In this document: positions 1 to 11,231 of the stretch, piece after piece | Layout of the letters: every line of letters starts with the position of its first letter | Position numbering within the stretch: position 1 is the first letter of the stretch | Assembly: GCA_905250115.1 (NCBI GenBank) | Contig: CAJNOI010000183.1 | Location: 101,688-165,687 of the forward strand | From: Adineta steineri | Taxonomy: Eukaryota > Rotifera > Eurotatoria > Adinetida > Adinetidae | DNA: 64,000 nucleotides | Direction: 5' to 3' | The notes under the pieces: model-generated | Databases searched by the model: none | Seen by the model: only the letters and a program-made list of their open reading frames with translations | What the model was told of the DNA's origin: nothing | Translations under genes and position numbers: made by a program

Positions 1-2
1 CT

Positions 3-1439
3 TTGTCAATATTTTTTATTGGCTTTGCTATTTTCGAACTTCCATCGAATATTATTCTTCGACGATGGAAACCATCAAAATGGATTGCTCTTATTGTTTT
101 CTTATGGGGTAATTTTTTCTATAACAGTAATACTAATCTAAAATTTTCTAGGCATAGTAGCAGTGAGTACGGCAGCAGTACGTAATGCCAGTACTCTTCT
201 TCTATGTCGATTTTTACTCGGTCTATTTGAAGCTGGTTATTTTCCTGGCCTTGTTTATTACACATCATTATGGTATGAAAGAAAAGAACAAGCTTTTCGA
301 CTTGGATTTTTTCTATCATTTGCAACACTTGCAGGAGCTTCTAATGGTTTACTTGCTTTTGCTATTCTTCAAATTAAATCAACATACTTTAGTCAATGGC
401 AACTTATTTTCATTGTAACAATAAAAAGTTTATTTTTCAAATACTAAATCATCTTTATTTTAAATTTACATTAGATTGAAGGTATTCCAACACTAATTCT
501 TGCATTAATTTGTTGGTTTTGTTTACCTGATTCACCAGAACAAGCACGATTCCTAACTGATAAACAACGACAACTACAAATTGCTCGTATTACACAAGAT
601 GCAGGTGCATCTCTTCATCATTCCTTTTCTTGGTCACAAGTTATCTCTATATTTACTGATTGGAAAACATATGTGTATGCCATTATTTCTATATGTGGAA
701 ATATTAATCAAGCCGGTGTGACTCTATTTTTACCTTCACGTATTCATTCAATGGGTGTTTGGACACCTTTACAAACACAACTATTAACGATTCCACCTTA
801 TATTGCTGCATTTGTTAGTATATTAGTTATTTGTCGTAGTTCCGATTAGTAAGTATTATATTTGATGATTTAATATATATATTATATAATAATATAATTT
901 GATATAGTTTTATTGAACGATCAATTCATCTTGTTTTTGCGAATCTCTTAACAATAAGTGGTCTTCTTATAATGTTATTTGTTGATGAACAACATGTAAA
1001 TATTCTATACATGAGTTTAATCCTTGTCATGTGTGGTAGTTATGCAGATGCTGGCATGAAAATAGCTTGGTTTAATAATAATTTGTAGGTAATAGTGTTT
1101 ATTCATATTTTCTATTTATGATTTATTTTATTTAGTGCTTCTTTAACACGACGTGCAGTTGCATCAGCAGTAATTGTATCTCTCGCACAATTTGGCAGTG
1201 CAATAGGAGGACAAATCTTTAATGAAAAAGAAAAACGAAAATATTTTCTTGGTAATAGAATTGCATTAAGCGTTGTTATATTACAAACAATATTAATATT
1301 GATACTTCGTTTTATATTTGCTTTTATTAATCGTCAACGATCACGAATGAATATCGAAGAGATTAATCAACAAATTCAACGATATGGTGGAAAAGAACTC
1401 GCTGGTGATCATCATCCTGAATTTCGATATACATTATAA
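3..1439 (+). CDS. MFS transporter of the anion:cation symporter (allantoate/nicotinate permease-like) family, 5' end outside window
   Basis: Five exons (3-108, 152-414, 475-848, 908-1084, 1136-1439) join in frame to 407 residues and a TAA stop; the start lies before the window. The first exon already reads as a transmembrane helix followed by the basic loop LRRWKPSKW. Next come RFLLGLFEAGYFPGLVYY and LWYERKEQAFR, which are hallmark segments of the fungal Dal5/Tna1-type permeases, then the central PDSPEQARFL loop. Members move small carboxylates or ureides across the plasma membrane with protons; the substrate here cannot be read. The family is abundant in fungi and rare in animals, so transfer is likely, followed by gain of four short introns (43-60 nt). 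No internal stop is present, so the gene appears intact over the visible part. Confidence 0.85.
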
Positions 1440-1629
1440 GACAACATATCAATTGAAAATTTTGAATATGTAATAATCGAATATTTTTTACTATGGACAT
1501 CTAAATGAAAAAGTTTCATTCGTGAATGTATCACATTTATTTCGCGTTATGTTGTTCTCACCTATAGATCTTCTTTAATATATAATTTGTTTTTTTTTTC
1601 TTGGACTTATATGATTTATTAATGTAGAA
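1440..1629. other. Intergenic spacer
   Basis: A+T-rich 3' flank of the transporter gene running up to the left target duplication of the next mobile element. I see no gene in it. Confidence 0.5.
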
Positions 1630-2256
1630 TAGAGTCCTGTATGGGTACAACTTTTTGCACCCGAGACCGAACCGGCTATTTTTTCATGCTCGAATCCGAA
1701 CCGACTCGACTAAAATGCACCCGAACCGGCTCCAGCCTGCTACTTTTCAAAATATGATCAAATTTCTAAACTTTTATTTCATTCAATAAGTATAATACGT
1801 TTAATTTCGTTCATAAGTAACAAAGAAAAATATATATTATGTAAAATTACGTAAAAAAACAAGTGAATCAGGAGTTAGTTGAGGATGTGGATCTTCCTCT
1901 TATCTCACATTCACCCTTCGTATTATAAGATGTTAATTAACAAAATAATGAAAGGTTTTTATCCGAAACAAAAAAAAACTATTTAAAGAAACTAAATTTT
2001 TCTTTATAAAGTATTGCGATGAGTATTGGGTCGTTTATTCATTATCAGACTTATTTTGACTCCTTTTTTTCATATTAGTACTAGTACCAGCATGAAATGT
2101 TAGAAATTTGGTGATATCACTAGTTGTCGGTTCGGGTCCGGGTATACAATCTTACCCGGGCCCGAACAGAATCTTATTCTTACGCCAGATGCCTGAACCG
2201 ACGCGGCGACCGTATCGGGCCGGGTGTCGAGTACCCGTCCGGTTTGCAGGACACTA
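1630..2256. mobile_element. Non-autonomous hAT-like element with CCGAACCGG-type subterminal repeats
   Basis: The ends are TAGAGTCCTG (1630-1639) and, inverted, TAGTGTCCTG (2247-2256), 9 of 10 bases matching. They fit the YARNG terminal rule of hAT transposons. The flanks ATGTAGAA (1622-1629) and ATGTAAAA (2257-2264) match at 7 of 8 positions, as expected for an aged 8-bp target duplication. Next to each end lies a GC-rich cluster of short motifs: ACCGAACCGGC-like on the left (1660-1735) and GGGTCCGGGTA, CCCGGGCCCG and ACCGACGCGG on the right (2125-2245). The A+T-rich core has no transposase reading frame, so it would need a transposase supplied in trans. Confidence 0.75.
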
Positions 2257-2602
2257 ATGTAAAAAGATTTGATATACAATTTTACAACAAATTATTTTTA
2301 TAAAAGTTTGAAGATTATTTACAGTTAAAAAGTATTATCATTTGATCCAATAAGCTGTGATTATGTTTTTATTATAAGATGCAAAAAGAAAATTAATTTT
2401 ATTTTTCACTATATACACATATATAATAATCTAAGTCAATTAATTCTTTTCACTTGAAGTTACAAATAACTTATTTTCTTATTAGATAAACTCTGCTTAA
2501 AAAAAGTTTAACTCAGACATGAATAATAGTAAATTAATTAATACAAAGAAAATCAACTATAAGACAAACAATAAGCACATATAACATAAAAATCGTTGAC
2601 TT
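2257..2602. other. Intergenic, A+T-rich
   Basis: No gene or repeat was recognised. It would be the 3' flank of the minus-strand nuclear receptor gene that follows. Confidence 0.4.
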
Positions 2603-3829
2603 CTATTTTGTTTCGATTATTTCCTCAACATCATCTAGTATAAATGTAAGTTCAGTTAGTTCAACAAGTGAATCAACATAATCAACATGTACACTAAAAT
2701 TTTGTAGATTGATTGTAGACATAGTCAAAGTCATAAGCCAATGTATGATATTATGAAAATGTTTGACAGCTTCATACCAACCATATCTATAATTAAGATA
2801 TTTCCATGTGACTTCGGCATATTTATTTTGAATATGAAATATTGTAGAAGAATTTGTTGAATCTATTGAAATATTTGGAGAATATAAATAAGCAGTTTTT
2901 GATAAAGCAAATAATGAAAGTGCTAATTTAAATATTACAGTATCTGAGATAATAAATTTCATTGTCCATCGAGTAAGAGAGGCTGGACGATGGCCATATA
3001 TTGCTGACGTAATTTCCAAAAAAGAATCTAGATTAAATAAATCAAAACGATGTATAGTAAATGCACCAACCATGCCAGATATATTATTTGCAGCATTACG
3101 AAGTACAATGGAACGATCAGAAAATGATAATTTACAAATATCATCATTCAAACGAAGATATTTTCTTGTTGTTTCATAAATAGATAATGAAAAATTTTCT
3201 ACAAGTCTTTGATATGTTACATTTATTGGTTGTAAAGAATTATGTGTATCTACTAAAGATTTACCAATTAATAAAAGTTGAGATTCATCATAACTATTAT
3301 ATAAATTTGAGAGAAGTGTCCATTGACTAGTAGTCAATAATGAATGATCTGGTTTTAAAGAATTTAATATGGATAACTAACAAAAATAAATAAGAAAAAT
3401 ATTTCGAAAATTTATATTATCTTACTGTTTCTGATTGATTTCGTGATTCTACTTTAACTAATGATTTTGTTTTTGATTTAATTGATCTTGATGGTCGAAA
3501 TTTATCAGTAGTCATTCCATATTGAAAACATTTCCTAAGTCGACATGATGTACACATATGATGATTATCTCGTTTTACTTCACAATAGCCACCAAAATTA
3601 CATTTAAATGCTTTCTGAATCAAATGAATAATTTTTACTTAAAAATTAAAAAAAGATAATTAAAACTAACTTGTCCTATATTAGCATTTCGTTTAAAAAA
3701 CATTTTACATGAATAACAAGAAATAGCACCAAAATTTGTATATTGAGCAGGAGCGCCACATATTCGACATTCAGATAAATTTTGTTTGTTTGTTAATGGA
3801 ATATTTAACTTTGTATTTGTAGTTAACAT
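2603..3829 (-). CDS. Orphan nuclear receptor 1 (divergent zinc-finger DNA-binding domain plus ligand-binding-like region)
   Basis: Three exons on the minus strand (3671-3829, 3426-3614, 2603-3376) give 373 residues. Residues about 21-95 carry two C4 zinc fingers. The first is CRIC...CYSCKMFFKR, with the P-box inside CYSCKMFFKR, and the second is KCNFGGYC...CTSCRLRKCFQYGM. A short basic hinge rich in Lys, Arg and Ser follows. The remaining ~240 residues are helical and hydrophobic, placed like a ligand-binding domain but without a segment I can match to a named receptor. Proteins of this class bind DNA in the nucleus as transcription factors. The introns are 56 and 49 nt, and one falls between the two fingers. 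The P-box YSCKMFFKR departs from the usual CEGCKxFFKR, which points to altered DNA specificity. It is a lineage-specific receptor rather than an ortholog I can name. Confidence 0.85.
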
Positions 3830-4214
3830 TTTTATTTGTATTCTAAAAATATATGATATGATATCGAATTGAATACGTTTAGATAATTATGAAAAAGATA
3901 AGAAAAAAGCACAACTTGCTTATATAAAAAAAAAGAAAACGTTATTGATGCGACGTGCTCTTACCCTTACCTTCTACACAGAATGAAAAAAAATGTCTTT
4001 TTTCATCCCATAATTTGTTCTCCGCAGGCTTGTATTTATTTTTCTCTATCGCTTTTTTTCTTACATAAAAGACAAAATTAGTGTCTTCTTTACTTTCTTC
4101 ATTTATTTTCTTGTCGTTTCTCTTAAGTTTTGCATTTTATATATCGGAAATGTCTCTTTGCTGTCAATAGACAACCTTCTGCAGGAATTGGTCTGTTCGA
4201 CTATATAATCGCCT
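3830..4214. other. Intergenic upstream region of nuclear receptor 1
   Basis: A+T-rich with T-rich runs. It probably holds the promoter of the minus-strand receptor, but no defined promoter element was recognised. Confidence 0.4.
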
Positions 4215-6076
4215 TAGTGAAAGAACTCATATCGGAGTACACAAAAAGTACTCACGCTAGAAAATGTCACGAGAACTCATGAGTACTTATGATATTTGAG
4301 TACTCATATGTTGTATTCGTCGTGAACGTTAAGTGTTCGAGTACTACTAGCGAGTACTTATATGTAACTGCCGAGTATTTCAGTACTATAAGGATCTACT
4401 CGTTTCTAATTTTGCTAGTACTCTATTGGTACATTTCATATACGAGAATATTTTTATTAGTTTTAATTTATTGATATAATCTGGTTTTTGATCATGTAAC
4501 AGTAACGAGATTAACATAAAAAAGGACATAAGTAATAGAAACAAGATAAAATATCATACAATATTCGATATTAAAAAACAAAGAAAAGATAGTAAAAAAA
4601 TAAAACGATATATAAAAGAATCTCCTCTAATTATAAAAAATTAAATTATCTCTGCTTCAATATAACTAGTTTGGCTTAGTAAAACCATGGCAAAAAATAT
4701 AAAATCACACATGAGTTGTATAGTGTTCATTTATATGATTCAGATGGTTCTAATGATATTGCCGTTGTTGTTTCTTTTTTTAGTAGTACTTATTGATGTT
4801 GTTATCTCTTGTTCGCTTGGCATCGCTGATATTTGTGCAAGTTGTGGTGTTGGATTTGTTGGTACTAATGATAATTCTGCATAATTCTTTTCGTTTTGTT
4901 GGTTTCATTTCATTTGTATAAATTCTAAAACGAGAAGTTTTAATGAACTCCGTAGTTCAAAACTTAAAAGTTGTATACTGACCTTTGAATGAGTTTTCAT
5001 GTTTTGCTAGATATATTTTTATCATCAATATGACTACCTTTTTTCATCAATTCTCTCATTATCATTGTTGAACGTGTTGGTATAGCTATAATTTGATCAG
5101 GATTTATGTCAATAATTTCCTAGAATTGCAATAGAAATTAGATATGCATACATATATAGAAGAAGAAAACTTACTTAGATTTTTATATAACTTTCATTAG
5201 TAAATTCAACTGGATTTGTTTGATTTGCTAATGTCTAATCAATAGAAAAAATAAAGTTTCTATATGAAACGGATGTGTCTATTGAATTTTACTTACAACT
5301 GATGCGTTTAATCGAAATTTCTGATCGAAATTATAAAATTGTTTATTAAACATCTGAATATAAATCAAAGACTAGATGAAAGCATTAAATACGTGATTAT
5401 AAGCAAATAATACTGACGAGAATGATAGTTGAAAAAAAAGAATGACGTTATTTCGATATAAGACTATTTTCTATGTCAACATATATTGCTATTGGATATC
5501 TTCTGTATACATGTACATAAACACAAGTCACGTTGCTTTCTTCTATTTTTAACTAACGAATAGTGACGAGTAATCTTATTGAACAAAACGGTTCTTTCGA
5601 AAAAACATCTAAGCACATAAGAAATAACTTCAATTTGTTCTATAGAATACAAACGTTTATTTGAAGAAAAAAAATAAACACATGAAAATTAACATCCAAT
5701 TGTATGTTCTTTTTTCTCTCCTGGAAACAATATGGTCGTTTTGTCGTCAGATAATATTAAAAAAAAGGAGCAGATAAAATACGTTTTCATATCTAATTAT
5801 ATTGTGCAGACTTTACTTTCATATTATTTTATTTTTTTATATTTCGTATTTGAAAATGCATGACTGTTTTATCGAGTTATTTTCCAAAAAAATATATGAG
5901 TACTCACGAGTACTCATACCACTACTTACGAGTACAGTTAAACAAGCAACAACTAGATCAGTACGACTACGAGTGCTCAGTCAGTAAGAATACTCGTGAA
6001 TTTTCATGAGTACTCATTTGAGTAATCTGAGTACTCATGCTGACAAGTCGTACTCGCTTGATGAGTAGTTTCACTA
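4215..6076. mobile_element. hAT-like element with GAGTACTC subterminal palindromes
   Basis: The ends begin TAGTGAAA on both sides when read inward. Allowing mismatches, CCTTAGTGAAAGAACTCAT (from 4212) and the inverted right end (6058-6079) match at 16 of 19 positions. Dense copies of the palindrome GAGTACTC and its variants fill 4230-4400 and 5895-6065, but nothing between. No convincing 8-bp target duplication remains. The core (4690-5380) contains minus-strand exon-like pieces separated by short introns but no intact transposase. At about 1.86 kb it is one of the two longest of the hAT-like elements here. It is probably non-autonomous or decayed. Confidence 0.65.
4975..5355 (-). pseudogene. 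Spliced coding relic inside the GAGTACTC element
   Basis: The minus strand shows three short open stretches separated by intron-like segments with GTAAG donors and TAG acceptors. The first is at about 5295-5352 and starts with an ATG reading MFNKQFYNFDQKF. The second, at about 5180-5236, reads LANQTNPVEFTNESY. The third, at about 4997-5118, reads EIIDINPDQIIAI and further on RELMKKGSHIDD. The pieces stop early and I cannot assign a family. Because they sit between the two subterminal arrays, they may be what is left of an element-encoded protein. Confidence 0.3.
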
Positions 6077-6881
6077 GGGCTCATTTTTTTATATAAATTT
6101 ATTAAAGACAGTAATAGAAAATATAATTAAAATATTATAAATATCTACAAGAACTTAATCCCCAAAAGTTGATATTATACACGTAGATAATATATTTATG
6201 AATAACATCCTTTTATAATTATAAATATTCCTTATGGAATTAAAAGATTATAACAATATTTATATTTAGAGAAAAAAAAGCTTTGCTATTTAAAGTTTTA
6301 TATTGAAATTCATTCATCAGTTTTCAATAAATAATTATTCATATATCGAATAGCAAACAAACACACATCAATTCCTATGTCTGAAATTTAACTTTACAAT
6401 AAATAATAAAATACTTTTAGCGATTCTAATATATTTATTTTTTGTTATTTCACCATTATTAACTAAGTGAAGGGGGAAACGGTGAGACTTCAGAAGTGTG
6501 CACTACAAAAAAGTTTTAAAGTAGATAAAGTTTCGCTCTGTCCCTTTTGATGAAAGTCTATTTTATGTTGCAAATATTTTTAAAGAATTCAATTCATCAA
6601 GTGAATAATTTTTAGGTAAACAAATTCCGACTTTCTATTTTATATTAAATGAAATTATACCTGAGAATTTGTAGCTAATCAAATCTGATGTATCATTTCA
6701 GTAAGTGGAAGTAATATATATGAAAGATAATATGATATTAAGTGCTAGATATAACATTCTTATATAAAAAATTTCAATAACAGTACAGATGATCGTATCG
6801 ATCGATTGAAAATTTTTTTAGAGTTCTTTAAAATGTAATTGATTGTCTGCATATAACACTATGATGAAGATATCTTTACAT
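6077..6881. other. Gene-poor A+T-rich stretch
   Basis: No gene, RNA or clear repeat was recognised between the GAGTACTC element and the orphan transposon end that follows. Confidence 0.4.
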
Positions 6882-6990
6882 CAGCGGTGGAGCCCAATAG
6901 GTCTGGATAGGCTCGAGTCTACCCTAGATTGCGGAAAGGTAGGCTCAAACTAAGCCGTATAAAGGCCTGAGTAGGCTCAATTTTATGGAA
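6882..6990. mobile_element. Orphan hAT-like terminus with AGGCTC repeats
   Basis: CAGCGGTGGAGCC at 6882 fits hAT ends (YARNG, CAGnGGTG type). It is followed by a cluster of GGCTC/GAGCC motifs (TAGGCTCGAGTC, GTAGGCTCAAAC, GTAGGCTCAATT). The architecture matches the left ends of the other elements in this window. No inverted partner was found within the next few kilobases, so this is probably a broken copy. Confidence 0.4.
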
Positions 6991-7273
6991 AAATTTTCAA
7001 CTATAGTTTAATTTTCATGCTCTCATAGATGTCTTATTGTCAAAAGATTAGTGTACACCTTCTCCACTATCAACTTGTATCTACTGACGTGTTTTTATGA
7101 GATTTTGCTGGTGTGGCGTCTGCATCGATATCGAGTTGTTTGTTTTAAACTTCTGTTTAAAATAAGTTTCGCATTTTAGATACTCATATATCATTATTCT
7201 TTTTGCATAAAACCCATGCAAAAACATAGGGTGAAAACCAGAATAAACTCCATTAAAAAAGGATCAAAAATCG

Positions 7274-7572
7274 GTTATAATCACACGCTTTTAATCGATT
7301 TTAATCAGATATAACTAGAAAAACTAAATTTTTCTTGATTATTATGATGCATTGCGATTATAATTAATTAAGAGTTCATGAAAAAAGTTGAGTATAATTG
7401 ATGAAAATGGGTTTCAATTTGTTCATTTTGTATCGGGCAAAAATCAGTTAAAATCAAATTTTTGCATGAACTGCTAATCGATTTTAATCTCAATTCATCG
7501 TAATAACTAAGGAAATTTTGATTATTTTGATTATTTCTGATTAAAATTCGATTAAAAGCGTAAGAATGTAAC
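7274..7572. mobile_element. Small inverted-repeat element with AATCGATTTTAATC motifs
   Basis: The left arm ACGCTTTTAATCGATTTTAA (7285-7304) and the right arm (7536-7561) are inverted copies with one base of length difference. Weaker pairing extends outward to 7274 and 7572. Further AATCGATTTTAAT motifs lie inside. The open frames here are by-products of the repeat. No target duplication was certain, so the superfamily is not assigned. Confidence 0.5.
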
Positions 7573-9128
7573 AAAATTTTCGACATTTTTTGGTTGATTT
7601 TCTCGGCAAAGTTCTTTATATAGAAATGTCGGCTAAATAAAGCCAGATTATATCTTTTTAAAGTAAAAAACTCAGACTAGTAATAATTCTAAGTATACAT
7701 AAAGAAGAATTAGATGTACTTGATTTGAAATGCATCCATTCTGGTTTTTTCTAAAAAACCAAAGTTGAGACTTTTTTGAGCACGAATAGTTTCGTTTTTT
7801 CTTCATCTATTTTTTAACCATTTTCAAGCAGTATTTCTATATTTATTACACTCTCAATTCACGTTTTTTTCTTGAAAAATAAAGTATCATGTAGTTATTA
7901 AATTTCAACAATAACTAAAGTCAACAAGAGAGACTAAACGATTCACAGTTTAAAAAATCTTTGTCTAATTTGCTGTCCGGAGTGATTCATTTGAAAAATA
8001 GAGTCGACCCGAAAATGAAATCGTTTCGCCCTCCATGTCTACAACATATATTTACACAAAGAAACGGATCTACGGTATATTCTTTCGATTAATTCATATC
8101 TTCTATTAAAACAGCAGATAATGAATGAAGATAGAATAGATTTTTCGAATGAAACAAGTCATTCGCCATTATTACTCATAATGTAATTACGTCGTTCGAG
8201 TATCTAATTGTGCAAAAAGAAAAACAGAGTAATGTCGTAGCTGTTATGATTTCTCTTTCAATCCATCTATTGAAATATCTCTAACGAAGTTAATTATTTT
8301 TGTCCCATTGTTTGTTGAACTATATAGTGCTAGGAGGGGATGTTTTGTTCATGGCACATTCAGACTCATTATCCTCAAGATAATACGATAAAGATTCAGC
8401 AGGCAAAGTCTTTGTGTTATAATGCATAATAAAAAACATCATTATTTTTTTCCAACATCCGTAGTCGAAATCATTAATGAAAACTGATTCATTTTTATCT
8501 ATTTTGTTTCTACATCTTCTCTACTACCATTCATCAAAATAAAGAATAAAACTGCGTATTATCACTTCTCTTTCATAAGTAAGTATCAAAGATAATAAAA
8601 TCCAATGATTTTTATAAAAGAACTCGCTTTTTTTCATTTAGTTCGAAAATCTTTCTCATTTGAGAAGGAAACAACAATCAGAATATGTTGTGTTTCTTTT
8701 CAAAATATTTTTTATTAATATAATATCACAAAACATCTAGTGATGACTAGATGAAGTTTTAATCTATATTATTACGCATTATTAAGGATTCAACTGTTTT
8801 TGAATTGAATGAATTCCAAAAAAAATAAATCATTAAAGATTGTTTCTATTCTAATATAGAATCCAAGAAAGGAAGATTAAACTAAATAAGTCATCATCAA
8901 AAAAATATTTAATCATCAGGGTAAGCCACTGTATTTTCTATGTTTATAATCTAGTTTTAATCTACACTTATCCCTTAGTAGCATTGCTCGAATAGATATA
9001 TATCTTATACAATTATGTATATTTATATTTTGTCCGGATGATAAGGAGAAGAAAAATGAAATTAATTTGCATCTTACAGATACTAATGGATTCTCATATC
9101 TTTTTCTTTCTAGAGATCGTTGAGAAAA
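7573..9128. other. Long intergenic region upstream of the GPCR gene
   Basis: About 1.5 kb of A+T-rich DNA without a recognisable gene. Just before the receptor start, TTTTTCTTTCTAG at 9102-9114 looks like a splice acceptor, so an upstream non-coding first exon is possible. Confidence 0.4.
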
Positions 9129-10193
9129 ATGTCAAATACAACGATAAATGGTACGAGCATCATCATTAGCGACAATCAAGCTCATTTAATTTCACTTTTC
9201 AATTCACTCAACAAATATATTTCACAAATTGGTTTAGGTTTGATTTTGATTATGGGTAACATTGGATCTGCTTTAACTTGTCTCGTCTTTTCTCAACCAA
9301 CATTTAATAAAAGTCCTTGTGCAATGTATTTCATTGCTTCGAGTTTTGCACAATTTTTTACATTTAATTTTGCTCTTGTTACTCGAATGATACACTATGG
9401 TTATAGTATTACAACACTCAATACGAATCTTTATTATTGTAAAATTCGATTCTATTTATTTTATATATTTGTTGCTGTTCCTCGGTATCAAATCATTTTG
9501 GCTTCAATTGATCGTTATTTTGCTAGTTCTCGTGATGCTGTTCGTCGACAATGGAGTTCACCAAAGGTTGCCAGTCGTCTTATGATTGGTACTGCTATTA
9601 TCTGGTGTCTCATATATATTCAAGTACTTATTTTCTATGATATTAGTAGCGGCTCTTGTAAGTATCGCTCAGGAGCTTATGGAGTATTTTTTAGTACTTA
9701 CATTGCTATTGATAGCGGTATTCTTCCATTATTTTTAATGCTTGTTTTTGGTCTATTAACTGTTAAGAATATTCATAAAACTAAACAAAGAATTGGACCA
9801 GGTGGAGGAACTAATGAAAATCGACCCGCTCAAGGTAGTAAAATGTCAAAGAAAGATGCTCAACTTCATAAAATGTTGGCACATCAAATTACTCTTTTCA
9901 TCGTTCTAAATTTACCCAATCCATGTTACCTTGTTTATAGTGCATTTACGATAAATACACCAAAATCATCACTTCGTACTACAATTGAAGCATTTGCGAG
10001 TAATATGACATATGTTTTGATTTATCTTGGATTTTCATTAACATTTGCTAATTTTGCTACATCATCGGAAATATTTCGACGAGAATTATTACAACTGATT
10101 CAAACAAAGATATTACGTCAAAATCCAACACGCGTAACAACTGGTGGAGGAACAACAGTACGAGGACTTCGTCCAAATGATGGAGATGAATAA
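9129..10193 (+). CDS. Rhodopsin-like orphan G-protein-coupled receptor
   Basis: An uninterrupted frame of 354 residues, counted from the ATG at 9129. An N-terminal tail with N-glycosylation sites (NTTINGT) is followed by seven hydrophobic segments at about 32-55, 66-90, 105-127, 148-170, 188-215, 256-280 and 296-318. The helix 3 end reads IDRYFASSR, a clear E/DRY-type motif, and Cys residues before helix 3 and in the second outer loop could form the usual disulfide. The third inner loop is basic with a Gly-rich stretch (GPGGGTNENR), as is the C-terminal tail. It should signal through heterotrimeric G proteins at the plasma membrane; the ligand is unknown. Intronless coding is common in bdelloid receptors of this type. 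AATAAATA follows about 85 nt after the stop as a likely polyadenylation signal. Confidence 0.85.
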   Translation: MSNTTINGTSIIISDNQAHLISLFNSLNKYISQIGLGLILIMGNIGSALTCLVFSQPTFNKSPCAMYFIASSFAQFFTFNFALVTRMIHYGYSITTLNTNLYYCKIRFYLFYIFVAVPRYQIILASIDRYFASSRDAVRRQWSSPKVASRLMIGTAIIWCLIYIQVLIFYDISSGSCKYRSGAYGVFFSTYIAIDSGILPLFLMLVFGLLTVKNIHKTKQRIGPGGGTNENRPAQGSKMSKKDAQLHKMLAHQITLFIVLNLPNPCYLVYSAFTINTPKSSLRTTIEAFASNMTYVLIYLGFSLTFANFATSSEIFRRELLQLIQTKILRQNPTRVTTGGGTTVRGLRPNDGDE

Positions 10194-11231
10194 AATTGAC
10201 GAAATGAAAAGATTATATCTAACACTAATCCTGCTAACGAGTCTGCTTTTTGTATGTCTATGTTATATATTTTTATCAATAAATATAAGTATCATTTGAG
10301 TTATATTGAATAGACGTGATATGTTAATATCTGCATGGAGGGTGTAGGTGTACATTATATCCATCTAGATCCGTACCTTCAACATAATCTGCTTATAAGT
10401 TACAGGTTTTCTAGCTTACATTGCTATTTGTGTTAAATGGTTTAGACTAATATATACTTCCTGATAAAAATTGCGTATCATTGTCTTCGTATTTACTATT
10501 TGTTCTCTCGATATGTAACTATATAATCATCTTTTTTATAGCGATGTGAGATAGAATTATACAGATTAAGTAAAAAATACTTTTGAGCCATCTACTCGTG
10601 TTCTTATTGTCATGGACAATGACGAAAATTGAATTTAACTTGTATGATAGCGATGAAACATCGGATAATTTAAAATTCCATTGTTTACAGCAGAATTCAT
10701 TGGTTCCTATCTGAAAGAGTCCAGTATTATGTTTCTTCAATTGATTTCTTCAATAGTCGTCATCGAAACTGACATTTGATTAATTACAACATATAAATGT
10801 CACTGCGGAAGAACTTCTTTCATAGTCAGCTTCGATTGATCTCGCTGTGAATATTCATTCGATTTAAGTAAAAAAGTTACTTTTCAGAATGTTATCGTGA
10901 AAACATGAGCACGTAGAACAAAATTATTTCAACATGATCTGTTCATTTGAAATGTGGTAGTTTTGTAGTAGTATAGATCGTATTAACCTTAAGCGTGATT
11001 GTACGAAAATATCAGATTGCATCCAATTTATTTTTTATTAGTTGAAATATGAAACCACCGACCTTTTCCCTATCAATAATTTAATTTATCAATAGAAGGA
11101 ATCTATCATTTTACAATTTTCTTTCTATTGTACGACAGTTAAAACTTACGAAAAGTAAACATTGGTTGTCTTATTTCAATTCCAATATGTTCTATTTATT
11201 TCCGAATGTTATTCGTCAATATTAGTTTCTT
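10194..11231. other. Intergenic region between the GPCR and arrestin-like genes
   Basis: Holds the 3' flank of the receptor. Nothing else was recognised. The short minus-strand frame at 10519-10740 has no supporting feature. Confidence 0.4.

Noticed and set aside
163..447. Separate short reading frames at the start of the window
   Set aside because: They are pieces of exons 1 and 2 of the permease gene running into introns, or other-frame shadows.
4289..4474. 61-codon frame rich in Tyr and Ser
   Set aside because: A translation of the GAGTACTC subterminal array, not a gene.
7368..7586. 72-codon minus-strand frame
   Set aside because: Lies inside the AATCGATTTTAATC inverted-repeat element and has no recognisable domain.
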